64,000 bases of DNA from Actinomycetota bacterium (GTDB taxonomy: Bacteria > Actinomycetota > Actinomycetes > Mycobacteriales > Mycobacteriaceae), in contig JAFDWN010000015.1 in NCBI GenBank assembly GCA_018268465.1, forward strand, positions 64,887-128,886. Direction: 5' to 3'. The notes beneath the pieces are model-generated. The model was not told the origin of the DNA, made no database searches, and was given only the letters and a program-made list of their open reading frames with translations. A program made the position numbers and the translations under genes. Shown in pieces: positions 33,446-42,848 of the stretch (its first letter is position 1; each line of letters begins with the position of its first letter).

Positions 33446-34224
33446 CGCCACCCCTGAATCGCTTCGCCCCGGGCACGTTCACTCCGGATCCCCGGCCGGC
33501 GCCGGTGCCCAGGATGCTGGCCGCGCAGTTCGGCCTTGAGCTCAAACTGCTGCTGCGCAACGGCGAGCAGCTGCTGCTGACGATGTTCATCCCGATCACG
33601 CTGCTGGTGGGTCTGACGCTGTTGCCGCTGGGTTCGTTCGGACCCAACCGGGCCGCGACGTTCGTGCCGGCGATCATGGCGCTGGCGGTGATCTCGACGG
33701 CGTTCACGGGACAGGCCATCGCGGTGGCGTTCGACCGCCGTTACGGTGCGCTGAAGCGCCTCGGCGCCACCGCGCTGCCCGTGTGGGGGATCATCGCGGG
33801 CAAGTCGCTGGCGGTGGTGACAGTGGTATTCCTTCAGGCGATCCTGCTGGGCGCGATCGGCGTCGCACTGGGCTGGCGGCCACCGATCGCGGGGCTGGCA
33901 CTCGGCGCGGTGGTCATCGCGCTGGGCACCGCGGGTTTCGCGTCGCTGGGGCTGTTGCTGGGCGGCACGCTGCGCGCCGAGATCGTGCTCGCCGTCGGCA
34001 ACCTGCTGTGGTTCGTGTTCGCGGGGCTGGGCGCACTGACGCTGGAGGGCGGGCTCGTCCCCGGCGCCCTGCGCTGGATCGCACGGCTGACCCCGTCGGG
34101 CGCGCTGACCGAATCGCTGACCCGGGCGTTGACCCTGTCGGTGGACTGGTTCGGGCTGGCGGTCCTGGCCGTCTGGGGCGGGGTCGCCGCGGTGTGCGCG
34201 CTGCGCTGGTTCCGCTTCACCTGA
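33442..34224 (+). CDS. ABC-2 type transporter permease
   Basis: A 260-residue permease with six predicted transmembrane helices (from about residue 40), partner of the ATPase just upstream, GTG start in a four-base overlap. ABC-2 permeases export lipids, glycans or drugs. It ends eight bases inside the convergent PhlG-like gene. The cargo is unknown; the mptB context suggests an envelope component. Confidence 0.9.
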   Translation: MTPPLNRFAPGTFTPDPRPAPVPRMLAAQFGLELKLLLRNGEQLLLTMFIPITLLVGLTLLPLGSFGPNRAATFVPAIMALAVISTAFTGQAIAVAFDRRYGALKRLGATALPVWGIIAGKSLAVVTVVFLQAILLGAIGVALGWRPPIAGLALGAVVIALGTAGFASLGLLLGGTLRAEIVLAVGNLLWFVFAGLGALTLEGGLVPGALRWIARLTPSGALTESLTRALTLSVDWFGLAVLAVWGGVAAVCALRWFRFT

Positions 34225-34840
34225 TCGCGGCGGCCCGCAGCCCCGGCAGCAGGTGCTCCAGCTGTCCCACCTCCTCGATGTTGTGGCGCACCCAGGCGCG
34301 CAGCATCGGCTCGGGGAATCGGCGCCGCAGCGCCAGGTTGACCGGCGTCATGGCCAACGAGCGCGCACCAATGTCGAGGACGCTGACATAGTGCGTCCCG
34401 TCGCTGCCGTGGGACCAGGTGTGTTCGAGCTGGAAGACGATCACCCCCGCGACGCGCTGCACCAGGCGGATGCCGGTCTCGTCCAGTTTCTCGACCCGGT
34501 CGACGACGTCGACTCGGTATTCGGGACGGCCTCCGAACGCCTCAACGATGCGAAAGCGTGCACCCTCGGCGGCCCCGCCGCCGGGTGCGGGCCGCGCGAG
34601 CTCCCAGGCGATGTGGTCCACCGGATGCCACGCCAGGTAGCGGGGTACGACAGCGCCGCCGTACGTCATGGTTCCGTCGAGGTGGCTGAACCAGTCCAGC
34701 AGCATGGCGGGTGTGACATCGGCCAGCGGGCGGTGGTCGATCGTCACCCGCCTGCGGTGGTGGGCGGCGCTGCCGTAGGTCACGGTGGCGCTGTCGACGG
34801 TACGGAGCGGGAAGAGAATCGGTTGGGGCGCCGGTGACAT
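34217..34840 (-). CDS. PhlG-like (DAPG/phloretin hydrolase family) protein
   Basis: A 207-residue protein resembling the 2,4-diacetylphloroglucinol/phloretin hydrolase family, which cleaves C-C bonds of acylated phenols with a metal. Expected traits are visible: YLAWHPVDHIAWE (metal-binding-type His), VFQLEHTWSH, and the C-terminal RHNIEEVGQLEHLLP, which follows the HxxEE-L-LP family pattern. The ATG has AGAAGGG six bases upstream. It is divergent from a TetR gene whose operator lies between them, so the TetR probably regulates it. Substrate is unknown; the family call is moderate in strength. Confidence 0.7.
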   Translation of the reverse strand: MSPAPQPILFPLRTVDSATVTYGSAAHHRRRVTIDHRPLADVTPAMLLDWFSHLDGTMTYGGAVVPRYLAWHPVDHIAWELARPAPGGGAAEGARFRIVEAFGGRPEYRVDVVDRVEKLDETGIRLVQRVAGVIVFQLEHTWSHGSDGTHYVSVLDIGARSLAMTPVNLALRRRFPEPMLRAWVRHNIEEVGQLEHLLPGLRAAAIR

Positions 34841-34900
34841 GTCGAACCCTTCTAGATACGGATACGTTTCTTACATGCCGAGGTTAGGTGGTTGCATTAG

Positions 34901-34916
34901 GATACGCAAGCGTATC
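34901..34916. promoter_or_regulatory. TetR operator palindrome
   Basis: GATACGCAAGCGTATC, seven-base arms with a two-base centre, overlaps a -10-like TAGGAT (34898-34903) ahead of the tetR gene. Two direct GATACG half-sites at 34855-34866 lie near the PhlG-like start. Together they suggest one TetR controls both divergent genes. Confidence 0.65.
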
Positions 34917-34939
34917 TTTAACGGGATTCGAGGAGGACC

Positions 34940-35569
34940 ATGCGGCGACGCCGGGGTGAGGAACTGGACACGGCCATCCGTACGGCGGTCATGACGCTGC
35001 TGACCCGGGGCGGCCCGGCGGCCGTGACGATGGAGGCCGTCGCCGCGGCCGCCCAGACCAGCAAGCCGGTGCTGTACCGGCGCTGGCCCGACAGCCGCGC
35101 CCTGCTGCGGGACGCACTGCTGCGCACGGCGGTCGCGGAGGTGCCGCATTCCGACACCGGCAGCTACCGCGGCGACATGCTCACGGTCCTGCGCGGCTGG
35201 GCGGCGCTGTTCACCGGTCCGCATGCCCCCGCCGTGCGGGCCGTCATCGCGGCCATGACGCACGACGCCGACCTGGCGGAGGCATTCCGGGCGGATGTGA
35301 TCGGCTGGCGTAAGGAGGAGATGGCCGCCCTGCTGGCCCGGGGTGTCGCACGCGGGGACGTCCGATCCGACGTACCCGTCGACATCGCCCGCGAACTCGG
35401 GCAGAGCGTGCTGTGGCACCGGCTGCTCGTCACGGGCGACCCCATCACCGACGAACTGGTGGTACGGATCGTCGACGAGGTGCTGGTACCCCTGACCGCG
35501 CCGAACGAGAAGTCTGGGTCGCTGACGTCGCCGCCAAGCGACCCAGACTGCGCGTTCGGCGGGGGCTAG
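34940..35569 (+). CDS. TetR-family transcriptional regulator
   Basis: A 209-residue TetR protein; helix-turn-helix at about residues 26-55 (VTMEAVAAAAQTSKPVLYRRWPDSRALL), then a TetR_C ligand domain. The start has GAGGAGG six bases upstream. It is divergent from the PhlG-like hydrolase with a palindromic operator in between, so likely autoregulated and responding to the hydrolase substrate. The last ~25 codons encode an unrelated-looking Ser/Pro tail formed by a large DNA hairpin. Confidence 0.88.
   Translation: MRRRRGEELDTAIRTAVMTLLTRGGPAAVTMEAVAAAAQTSKPVLYRRWPDSRALLRDALLRTAVAEVPHSDTGSYRGDMLTVLRGWAALFTGPHAPAVRAVIAAMTHDADLAEAFRADVIGWRKEEMAALLARGVARGDVRSDVPVDIARELGQSVLWHRLLVTGDPITDELVVRIVDEVLVPLTAPNEKSGSLTSPPSDPDCAFGGG
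35501..35559. terminator. Large hairpin at the 3' end of tetR
   Basis: Inner arms AGTCTGGGTCGCT (35511-35523) and AGCGACCCAGACT (35537-35549) are perfect over 13 bases, with outer CCGAACG/CGTTCGG arms. It lies within the tetR reading frame, just before the ctaA promoter. It may terminate tetR transcription before ctaA, or be a mobile palindromic repeat unit captured by the gene. Confidence 0.5.
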
Positions 35570-35573
35570 CCCT

Positions 35574-35588
35574 ACTACGTCGTGTAGT
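35574..35588 (+). promoter_or_regulatory. BlaI-like dyad in the ctaA promoter
   Basis: ACTACGTCGTGTAGT, five-base arms ACTAC/GTAGT with a five-base spacer, overlaps the expected -35 position of a promoter whose -10 is TACGAT (35600-35605). The TACTAC/GTAGTA dyad is the BlaI-family core. As I recall, the M. tuberculosis BlaI regulon includes the orthologous ctaA-type gene. Confidence 0.55.
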
Positions 35589-35612
35589 GAGGGGTCCTCT
35601 ACGATCGGGGCC

Positions 35613-36581
35613 GTGCCCGTCGGACGACTTTTCCAGCGGCTGGTCGACCTGCTGCCGATGCCGAGCCTGCGGGCCCAGCGCCTCATCGCCGCCGCAGTCA
35701 TCCTCACCCAGGGCGGCATCGCCGTCACCGGGGCGATCGTGCGCGTCACCGCCTCCGGGCTGGGCTGCCCGACCTGGCCGCAGTGCTTTCCCGGCAGTTT
35801 CACCCCGGTGCCCGTCGCCGAGGTTCCGGTCATCCACCAGGTCGTCGAATTCGGCAACCGCATGCTCACGTTCCTGGTGGTCTTCACCGCCATCCTCGCG
35901 GTCCTGGCGGTCACCCGCGCGCGACGGCGCCGCGAAGTGCTCGTCTACGCCTGGCTGATGCCGGCCTCGACCGTGGTGCAGGCGGTGATCGGCGGCATCA
36001 CCGTCCTCACCGGCCTGCTGTGGTGGACAGTGGCGATCCATCTGCTGGCATCGATGACGATGGTCTGGCTGGCGGTCCTGCTCTACGTGAAAGTCGGCGA
36101 ACCCGACGGGCCGGCCGGAACGGTGGTGACCGGGCTGGTGGTCCCCCGGCCGCTGCGTCAGCTCACATTGCTGAGCGGGCTGGCCCTGGCCGCCGTGCTG
36201 GTGACGGGGACGCTGGTCACGGGGGCGGGCCCGCACGCCGGCGACAAGAGCGCCGATCAGCCGGTGCCCAGGCTGCAGGTGGAGATCACCACACTGGTAC
36301 ACCTGCACTCGTCGCTGCTGGTGGCCTACCTCTCGCTGCTCGTCGGGCTCGGCTTCGCGCTGCTGGCGGTGCGGGCGCCACACCCGGTGCGCGTGCGGCT
36401 GGCGGTGCTGGTGGCGCTGGTGTGCGCACAGGGATTGATCGGCGTCGTCCAGTTCGCGACAGGAGTTCCGGCCGTACTGGTCGCGGTGCACGTTGCCGGC
36501 GCCGCCGCGTGCACGGCCGCCACCTCCGCGTTATGGGCGTCGATGCGAGAACGGACCGAGGCCCAGCCGGTCCAGGGCTGA
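35613..36581 (+). CDS. ctaA: Heme A synthase CtaA (COX15 family)
   Basis: A 322-residue membrane enzyme converting heme O to heme A for cytochrome aa3 oxidase. About eight transmembrane helices. Family residues are seen: GGIAVTGAIVRVTASGLGCPTWPQC (Cys pair in the first loop), EFGNRMLT, HLLASMTMVW, and paired histidines in THLHSSL-type and VAVHVAG segments. GTG 35613. Its last 51 bases overlap the convergent ATP-grasp gene. ctaB (heme O synthase) lies 2 kb away. Confidence 0.93.
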   Translation: MPVGRLFQRLVDLLPMPSLRAQRLIAAAVILTQGGIAVTGAIVRVTASGLGCPTWPQCFPGSFTPVPVAEVPVIHQVVEFGNRMLTFLVVFTAILAVLAVTRARRRREVLVYAWLMPASTVVQAVIGGITVLTGLLWWTVAIHLLASMTMVWLAVLLYVKVGEPDGPAGTVVTGLVVPRPLRQLTLLSGLALAAVLVTGTLVTGAGPHAGDKSADQPVPRLQVEITTLVHLHSSLLVAYLSLLVGLGFALLAVRAPHPVRVRLAVLVALVCAQGLIGVVQFATGVPAVLVAVHVAGAAACTAATSALWASMRERTEAQPVQG

Positions 36582-37469
36582 TTCGACGGCCAGCGCGAAG
36601 TCACGCTGGCGCAGCGCCCTGGCGGAGGCGCCGATCTGGCGCCAGCCCAGCGACGGTTCGACGAGTTCCAGCTCCAGCACGCGCGGGTCGTCGACACCAC
36701 CCAGCACGTCCACGCGGGCGTAGAGGAGGTCGGCGGGCCCGAGACCGAACCGCGCCGCGACCGCCGACAGTGCCGCATGCCCGATATCCCACAGCTCGAA
36801 GTCCGGCTCCGCCGGGCTCAGCGACTCCTCGGCGTAGGTGCCGGACTCGTCGAACACCGGGGTGCTCCCGGCCGGCGGCAGCATCGGCCCCTTGGTGAAC
36901 GCGTGGGACTGCCGGCCCGCCACGAACACCAGGGCAGTCTCGCCGTCCTGCACCCGCGGGTCGTAGGGCTGCACCAGCACCGTACGGCCCTCGCTGTGCA
37001 GCACGGCCGCGTGTGCGCGCGCCGGCGCGGCGGCGGTGAACCGCTGCGCCCCCACCGACCCGGCGCCCACCGCCGGCTTGACGACCACCTCGCCGTCGGG
37101 AACCTCGACCTGCTCCCCCGGCGCGAAGAACCGGCCCGGCACCACTGGCACGCCCACCCTCGCGAGGTCGTCGAGATAGCGCTTGTCGCTGTTCCACGCC
37201 ACGATCGGCACCGGATTGAGCAGGTTGCGCACGCGCCGCGTCCAGGCCAGGAATTCGTCGAGCCGGTCGATGTAATCCCATGTCGCGCGCAGGACCACCA
37301 GGTCGGCGTCGAGGGTGGCCGGGTCGTCCCACGACAGCCAGCGGGCGTGCAGGCCGCGCTCACGCAGTGCCGCGACCAACCCCGCGTCGTCGCCGTCGCC
37401 TTCGGGTAGCGCCGGGCAGCCGGCGAGCACGATGCGAGGATGGAACACGTCCGGCCGGGCCAGTTTCAC
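36531..37469 (-). CDS. ATP-grasp domain protein
   Basis: A protein of 312 residues; the central and C-terminal regions show the ATP-grasp fold (about 100-300): VAWNSDKRYLDDLARVGVPVVPG, GEVVVKPAVGAGSVGAQRF (nucleotide lysine and Gly loop), VLVQPYDPRVQDGETALVFVAG, and ELELVEPSLGW (metal-binding acidic residues). It may be an amino-acid or peptide ligase; the substrate is unknown. GTG 37469 chosen; GTG 37487 possible. Divergent from qor and overlapping the ctaA end by 51 bases. Confidence 0.85.
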   Translation of the reverse strand: MKLARPDVFHPRIVLAGCPALPEGDGDDAGLVAALRERGLHARWLSWDDPATLDADLVVLRATWDYIDRLDEFLAWTRRVRNLLNPVPIVAWNSDKRYLDDLARVGVPVVPGRFFAPGEQVEVPDGEVVVKPAVGAGSVGAQRFTAAAPARAHAAVLHSEGRTVLVQPYDPRVQDGETALVFVAGRQSHAFTKGPMLPPAGSTPVFDESGTYAEESLSPAEPDFELWDIGHAALSAVAARFGLGPADLLYARVDVLGGVDDPRVLELELVEPSLGWRQIGASARALRQRDFALAVESALDRLGLGPFSHRRP

Positions 37470-37502
37470 ACCCGGGATAGTAGACACGCGAGGATGGTCA
37501 GC

Positions 37503-38477
37503 ATGTACGCGATCGAAATCACCGAGGTCGGCGGCCCCGAGGTCCTGACCTACGTCGAGAAGGAGCGACCCGCACCCGGCCCCGGCCAGGTCTTGATCAA
37601 GGCCGAGGCGATCGGGGTGAACTTCATCGACACGTACTTCCGGTCCGGGCTGTACCCGCGGGAGGTGCCCTTCGTGGTCGGCTCCGAGGTATGCGGAACC
37701 GTCGAAGCCGTCGGTGCGGACGTCGCCGCCCTGCAGGTCGGCGACCGCGTGGTCACCGACAAGGCGCTGGGTTCCTACGCCGAGTACTGCCTGGCGCCAG
37801 CAGACTTCGTCGCCTATGTGCCCGACGCCGTGAGCGCGGAGGTGGCGGCCTCGTCGCTGCTCAAGGGGATGACGGCGCACTACCTGATCAAATCGGTGTA
37901 TCCGGTGCAGCAGGGTGACACCGTGCTGCTGCATGCGGGCGCCGGCGGCGTGGGGCTGATCCTGACGCAGTGGGCCACCAGCCTGGCCGCTCGGGTCATC
38001 ACGACGGTATCGGCGCCGCACAAGGCGGAGTTGTCCCGCCGGGCGGGTGCGGTGGAGGTGCTCGACTACCCGGTCGACCCGCAGGAGTTCGGCGCGACGA
38101 TCCGCGAGCTCACCGACGGCCACGGGGTGGCCGCGGTCTACGACGGGGTCGGCGCCGCGACGTTCGACGCCAGCCTGGCCAGCCTGGCCGTCCGCGGCAC
38201 ACTGGCGTTGTTCGGGGCGTCCAGCGGGCCTGTGCCGCCGGTGGATCCGCAGCGGCTCAACGCCGCCGGCTCGGTCTACCTGACCCGGCCCAATCTGGCG
38301 CATTTCACCCGCACCCCCGACGAATTCGCGTGGCGTGCCGGGGAGTTGCTCGACGCCATCGCCTCCGGCACCCTCACGGTCACCGTCAGCGAGCGCTACC
38401 GGCTCGCCGACGCCGAACAGGCCCACCGCGACCTGCAGGGCCGCAAGACCGTGGGCTCGGTGGTGCTCACCCCGTGA
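37503..38477 (+). CDS. qor: Quinone oxidoreductase (zinc-free MDR family)
   Basis: A 324-residue NADPH:quinone reductase: N-terminal GroES-like domain with GVNFIDTYFRSGLYP, Rossmann motif HAGAGGVGLILTQWA (about 148-162), and VYDGVG. No zinc-ligand cysteines of alcohol dehydrogenases are seen. The start is MYAIEI at 37503, GAGG nine bases upstream, equal to the M. tuberculosis orthologue; starts at 37440 or 37494 would add residues. Convergent with ctaB. Confidence 0.94.
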   Translation: MYAIEITEVGGPEVLTYVEKERPAPGPGQVLIKAEAIGVNFIDTYFRSGLYPREVPFVVGSEVCGTVEAVGADVAALQVGDRVVTDKALGSYAEYCLAPADFVAYVPDAVSAEVAASSLLKGMTAHYLIKSVYPVQQGDTVLLHAGAGGVGLILTQWATSLAARVITTVSAPHKAELSRRAGAVEVLDYPVDPQEFGATIRELTDGHGVAAVYDGVGAATFDASLASLAVRGTLALFGASSGPVPPVDPQRLNAAGSVYLTRPNLAHFTRTPDEFAWRAGELLDAIASGTLTVTVSERYRLADAEQAHRDLQGRKTVGSVVLTP

Positions 38478-38493
38478 GCGCGGCGCGGGGTGG

Positions 38494-39411
38494 TCAGCCG
38501 AGCAGCGTCGGCAGCGCGAGCGCCGAGTCGACCGCCAGTGCGCAGAACACCACGGCGAGGTAATTGTTGGACTGCAGGAACAGCCGCAGCGGTTTGACCG
38601 GCTGACCCTTGCGCACACCCGCGTAAAGCTGGTGTGCCATGAGCAGGAACCACGCCCCCGCCAGGCCGGCGACGGCCGCGTACAACCAGCCGGCAGCCAG
38701 GGTGAGCACCAGCGTCGACAGCACGGTCAGCCACGTGTAGATCACGATCTGGGTGGTCACCTGGCGCTCGGTGGCGACCGCGGGCAGCATCGGCACGCCG
38801 GCGGCTCGGTAGTCGTCCTTGTAGCGCATCGCCAGCGCCCAGGTGTGCGGCGGCGTCCAGAAGAAGATGATCGCGAACATCACCAACGCGGGCCACTGGA
38901 TGGTGCCGGTGACCGCCGACCAGCCGATCATCACCGGCATACAGCCGGCCGCGCCGCCCCACACCACATTCTGCGGGGTGCGGCGCTTGAGCAGCAGCGT
39001 GTACACGAAGACGTAGAACAGGATCGTGGCGATGGCCAGCAGGCCCGACAGCAGGTTGGTGGTCCACCACAACCAGCCGAACGAGACGGCGCTGAGCACC
39101 AGACCGTAGATCAGGGCGTGGCTGGTCGGCACGCTGGCGCGGGCCAGCGGCCTGCGGGCGGTGCGCTTCATGACCTTGTCGATGTCCGCGTCGGCGACGC
39201 AGTTGAGCGTGTTGGCGCCGGCCGCCGCGAGCATCCCGCCGACCAGGGTGTTCAGGATCAGCAGTGGATCAACGGTCCCGCGATCGGCCAGCAGCATCGC
39301 CGGGATCGCCGTCACGAGCAGCAGTTCGATAACCCGCGGCTTCGTGAGCGCCAGGTAGGCCAGGAGCGTGGACTGTATTCGGCTCGGCGCAACGCGCTGG
39401 CGAATGCTCAC
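38494..39411 (-). CDS. ctaB: Heme O synthase CtaB (protoheme farnesyltransferase)
   Basis: A 305-residue UbiA-family membrane prenyltransferase that adds farnesyl to heme B. The first Asp motif region is [21 protein letters not shown] (about 70-90), a second conserved loop is [16 protein letters not shown]. About nine transmembrane helices. GTG start. Product goes to CtaA for heme A. Divergent from tkt, with ~200 bases between. Confidence 0.95.
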   Translation of the reverse strand: MSIRQRVAPSRIQSTLLAYLALTKPRVIELLLVTAIPAMLLADRGTVDPLLILNTLVGGMLAAAGANTLNCVADADIDKVMKRTARRPLARASVPTSHALIYGLVLSAVSFGWLWWTTNLLSGLLAIATILFYVFVYTLLLKRRTPQNVVWGGAAGCMPVMIGWSAVTGTIQWPALVMFAIIFFWTPPHTWALAMRYKDDYRAAGVPMLPAVATERQVTTQIVIYTWLTVLSTLVLTLAAGWLYAAVAGLAGAWFLLMAHQLYAGVRKGQPVKPLRLFLQSNNYLAVVFCALAVDSALALPTLLG

Positions 39412-39569
39412 GCAAATAACTCCTCAAGGTTCGCGGGCAGCAGCGCGCAGCTTCTACTACAGACGATGGTAGACCGCGCGCCGATCTGCCCGACACCGCA
39501 GGGTCCCCAACAGGTGAACGCGGGGGCAATGCTGCCCGACGCGGCCTGCACCCGTAAAGCATCCCGCAC

Positions 39570-39575
39570 TAGGGT
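39570..39575 (+). promoter_or_regulatory. Candidate -10 of the tkt operon
   Basis: TAGGGT lies 38 bases before the tkt GTG, with AGGAG at 39601-39605 as ribosome site. No convincing -35 is seen. It is the only good -10 in the ctaB-tkt gap on this strand. Confidence 0.35.
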
Positions 39576-39612
39576 AAGGGGGATCATCTTGTCGACACCG
39601 AGGAGTGAGCGC

Positions 39613-41706
39613 GTGACCGCCCTGGAAGAGATTTCTGCCCTCACCCGCCCGAACCATCCCGACGATTGGACCGACCTGGATTCGACCGCTGTCGACACCG
39701 TCCGGGTGCTGGCGGCGGATGCGGTGCAGAAGGTCGGCAACGGCCATCCCGGGACGGCGATGAGCCTCGCCCCGCTGGCGTACACGCTGTTCCAGCGGCA
39801 GATGCGCCACGATCCCAGCGATACGCACTGGCTCGGCCGCGACCGGTTCGTGCTGTCCTGCGGGCACAGCAGCCTGACCGTGTACCTGCAGCTGTATCTG
39901 GGCGGGTTCGGTCTGGAGCTCTCGGATATCGAGGCGCTGCGCACGTGGAAGTCCAAGACGCCCGGCCACCCGGAATTCCGCCACACCAAGGGTGTGGAGA
40001 TCACCACCGGCCCCCTCGGTCAGGGCCTCGCGTCGGCGGTGGGCATGGCGATGGCCTCGCGGTACGAACGCGGCCTGTTCGATCCGGACGCGCCGCCCGG
40101 GGAGAGCCCGTTCGACCACTACATCTACGTGATCGCCTCGGACGGTGACATCGAAGAGGGCGTCACCAGCGAGGCGTCGTCGCTGGCCGGCACCCAGCAG
40201 CTCGGCAACCTGATCGTCTTCTACGACAACAACAAGATCTCCATCGAGCACGACACCGACATCGCGCTCTCGGAGGACGTCGCGGCCCGCTACCGCGCCT
40301 ACGGCTGGCACGTCCAGGAGGTCGACGGCGGCGAGAACGTCGCGGGCATCGAGGAGGCGATCGCCGCGGCGAAGGCCGTGACGGATAAACCGTCGTTCAT
40401 CTCGCTGCGCACGATCATCGGCTATCCGGCGCCGACGAAGATGAACACCGGCGGCGTGCACGGCTCGGCGCTGGGGGCCGACGAGGTGGCCGCCACCAAG
40501 CGGGTGCTCGGCTTCGATCCGGACAAATCCTTCGAGGTGCGAGACGACGTCATCGCCCACACCCGCGAGCTGGTCGAACGCGGCAAAGAGGCCCACGACA
40601 AGTGGCAGGGCGAATTCGACGCGTGGGCGCAGCGCGAGCCGGAGCGCAAGGCGTTGCTCGACCGGCTGCTGGCCCACGAAATGCCCGAAGGCTGGGATGC
40701 GGATCTGCCCTACTGGGAGCCCGGCTCCAAGCCGCTGGCCACCCGCGCCGCCTCGGGCGCGGTGCTGGCGGCGGTCGGGCCGAAGCTGCCCGAGCTGTGG
40801 GGTGGTTCCGCGGACCTGGCGGGCAGCAACAACACCACCATCAAGGGTGCGAACTCCTTCGGTCCGCCGTCGATCTCGACCGAAGACTGGAACGCCACGT
40901 GGTACGGCCGGACGCTGCACTTCGGCATCCGCGAGCACGCGATGGGTTCGATCCTGTCCGGCATCGTGCTGCACGGGCCCACCCGGGCCTACGGCGGAAC
41001 TTTCCTGCAGTTCTCGGATTACATGCGCCCCGCGGTGCGTTTGGCATCACTGATGGACATCGACACCATCTACGTGTGGACCCACGACTCGATCGGCCTG
41101 GGTGAGGACGGCCCCACCCATCAGCCGATCGAGCATCTGGCCGCGCTGCGCGCCATCCCGAACCTATCGGTGGTGCGCCCGGGTGACCCGAACGAGACCG
41201 CCTACGCGTGGAAGACGGTTCTGGAGCGCGGCGCCAGCTCCGGGCCGGTCGGTTTGATCCTGACCAGGCAGGGCATACCGGTGCTGGAGGGCACCAGCGC
41301 CGACGGGGTGGCCAAGGGCGGCTACGTCCTCGGTGGCGGCGACCCATCCGAGGATGCGGACGTCATCATCATCGCCACCGGCTCGGAGGTGCAGCTCGCC
41401 GTCGAGGCGAAGGAACTGTTGGCGCAGAAGGACATCGTCGCCTACGTGGTGTCGATGCCGTGCGTGGAATGGTTCGAGAGCCAGCCCAAGGAATACCGCG
41501 ACGCGGTGCTCCCACCGGGTGTGTCGGCCCGGGTCGCGGTCGAAGCCGGCATCGCGATGCCCTGGCACAAGTTCGTCGGCGACACCGGCGAGATCGTCTC
41601 GATCGAGCACTACGGCGAGTCCGCAGACGACAAAACACTGTTCCGCGAATTCGGGTTCACCCCGGAAGCCGTCGCCGCCGCAGCGGAACGTGCGTTGGAG
41701 AACTAG
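39613..41706 (+). CDS. tkt: Transketolase
   Basis: A 697-residue ThDP enzyme of the pentose phosphate pathway. [19 protein letters not shown] near the start, ThDP-binding [18 protein letters not shown]-type motif with [13 protein letters not shown], and second-domain [11 protein letters not shown], then [21 protein letters not shown] 39613 with AGGAG seven bases upstream. The frame is open for 400 codons upstream, but that stretch is antisense to ctaB. First gene of tkt-tal-zwf-opcA-pgl. Confidence 0.96.
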   Translation: MTALEEISALTRPNHPDDWTDLDSTAVDTVRVLAADAVQKVGNGHPGTAMSLAPLAYTLFQRQMRHDPSDTHWLGRDRFVLSCGHSSLTVYLQLYLGGFGLELSDIEALRTWKSKTPGHPEFRHTKGVEITTGPLGQGLASAVGMAMASRYERGLFDPDAPPGESPFDHYIYVIASDGDIEEGVTSEASSLAGTQQLGNLIVFYDNNKISIEHDTDIALSEDVAARYRAYGWHVQEVDGGENVAGIEEAIAAAKAVTDKPSFISLRTIIGYPAPTKMNTGGVHGSALGADEVAATKRVLGFDPDKSFEVRDDVIAHTRELVERGKEAHDKWQGEFDAWAQREPERKALLDRLLAHEMPEGWDADLPYWEPGSKPLATRAASGAVLAAVGPKLPELWGGSADLAGSNNTTIKGANSFGPPSISTEDWNATWYGRTLHFGIREHAMGSILSGIVLHGPTRAYGGTFLQFSDYMRPAVRLASLMDIDTIYVWTHDSIGLGEDGPTHQPIEHLAALRAIPNLSVVRPGDPNETAYAWKTVLERGASSGPVGLILTRQGIPVLEGTSADGVAKGGYVLGGGDPSEDADVIIIATGSEVQLAVEAKELLAQKDIVAYVVSMPCVEWFESQPKEYRDAVLPPGVSARVAVEAGIAMPWHKFVGDTGEIVSIEHYGESADDKTLFREFGFTPEAVAAAAERALEN

Positions 41707-41729
41707 ACAACTAACCGAAAGAGCAAGCG

Positions 41730-42848
41730 ATGACTCAGAATCCGAATCTCGCGGCGCTGTCCGCCGCCGGCGTCTCCGTATGGCTCGACGATCTGTCCCG
41801 TGAGCGGTTGCAGACGGGCAATCTCCAGCAGCTCATCGACACCCGCAGTGTCGTGGGTGTGACCACCAACCCGTCGATCTTCCAGGCCGCCCTGTCCAAG
41901 GGTGATGCCTACGACGCGCAGGTCGCCGAACTCGCCGAACGCGGCGCCGACGTCGACGCCACCATCCGCACGGTGACGACCGACGATGTCCGCAACGCGT
42001 GCGACGTGCTCGCCAAGCAGTACGAACTGTCCGACGGAGTGGACGGCCGGGTGTCGATCGAGGTCGACCCGCGGCTGGCTCATGAGACCGACAAGACGAT
42101 CCTGCAGGCCGTGGAGCTGTGGAAGATCGTCGACCGCCCGAACCTGCTGATCAAGATTCCCGCCACCCTCGCGGGTCTGCCCGCGATCACCGCGGTCATC
42201 GCCGAGGGCATTTCGGTCAACGTGACGCTGATCTTCTCCGTCGAGCGCCATCGCGCGGTGATGGACGCCTACCTCGCCGGCCTGGAAGCGGCCGGGCAGG
42301 CGGGTCACGACCTGTCCAAGATCCACTCGGTGGCCTCGTTCTTCGTCTCCCGGGTGGACACCGAGATCGACAAGCGGCTGGAGGACATCGGCTCGCCGGA
42401 GGCACTCGCCCTGCGCGGCCAGGCCGGCGTCGCCAACGCGCGGCTCGCCTACGCCGCCTACGAGGAGGTGTTCGTCGGCGGAGCGCGGTTCGAGGCGCTC
42501 AAGGCGTCGGGGGCCCGCGTGCAGCGGCCCCTGTGGGCGTCGACGGGCGTGAAGAACCCGGACTATTCCGACACCCTCTACGTCACCGAACTGGTCGCCC
42601 CCAACACGGTGAACACCATGCCGGAGAAGACGATCGAGGCCGTCGCCGACCACGGCGTGGTCACCGGCGACACGGTCACCGGCACGGCGGGCGCCGCGCA
42701 GGGGATCTTCGACAAGCTCGCCGCCGCCGGTATCGACCTCCCGGATGTGTTCCGCCTCCTGGAGGACGAAGGCGTCGACAAGTTCGAGAAGTCGTGGCAG
42801 GAGCTGCTCGAGGCCACCGCGGGCCAGCTGGCCGCCGCCAAGAAATGA
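41730..42848 (+). CDS. tal: Transaldolase
   Basis: A 372-residue transaldolase with the Schiff-base lysine region [16 protein letters not shown] and early [15 protein letters not shown] (about 45-60). The middle has [15 protein letters not shown] with the second lysine. It lies 23 bases after tkt, and its stop overlaps the zwf start (ATGA). Type matches actinobacterial long transaldolases. Confidence 0.96.
   Translation: MTQNPNLAALSAAGVSVWLDDLSRERLQTGNLQQLIDTRSVVGVTTNPSIFQAALSKGDAYDAQVAELAERGADVDATIRTVTTDDVRNACDVLAKQYELSDGVDGRVSIEVDPRLAHETDKTILQAVELWKIVDRPNLLIKIPATLAGLPAITAVIAEGISVNVTLIFSVERHRAVMDAYLAGLEAAGQAGHDLSKIHSVASFFVSRVDTEIDKRLEDIGSPEALALRGQAGVANARLAYAAYEEVFVGGARFEALKASGARVQRPLWASTGVKNPDYSDTLYVTELVAPNTVNTMPEKTIEAVADHGVVTGDTVTGTAGAAQGIFDKLAAAGIDLPDVFRLLEDEGVDKFEKSWQELLEATAGQLAAAKK

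Noticed and set aside
39451-39473. Second BlaI-like site in front of ctaB/tkt
   Set aside because: It has ACTAC but the partner half-site is degenerate (ATGGT instead of GTAGT), so it is too weak to call.
38335-39612. 400-codon upstream extension of tkt
   Set aside because: It is antisense to ctaB; the GTG with AGGAG at 39613 is the real start.
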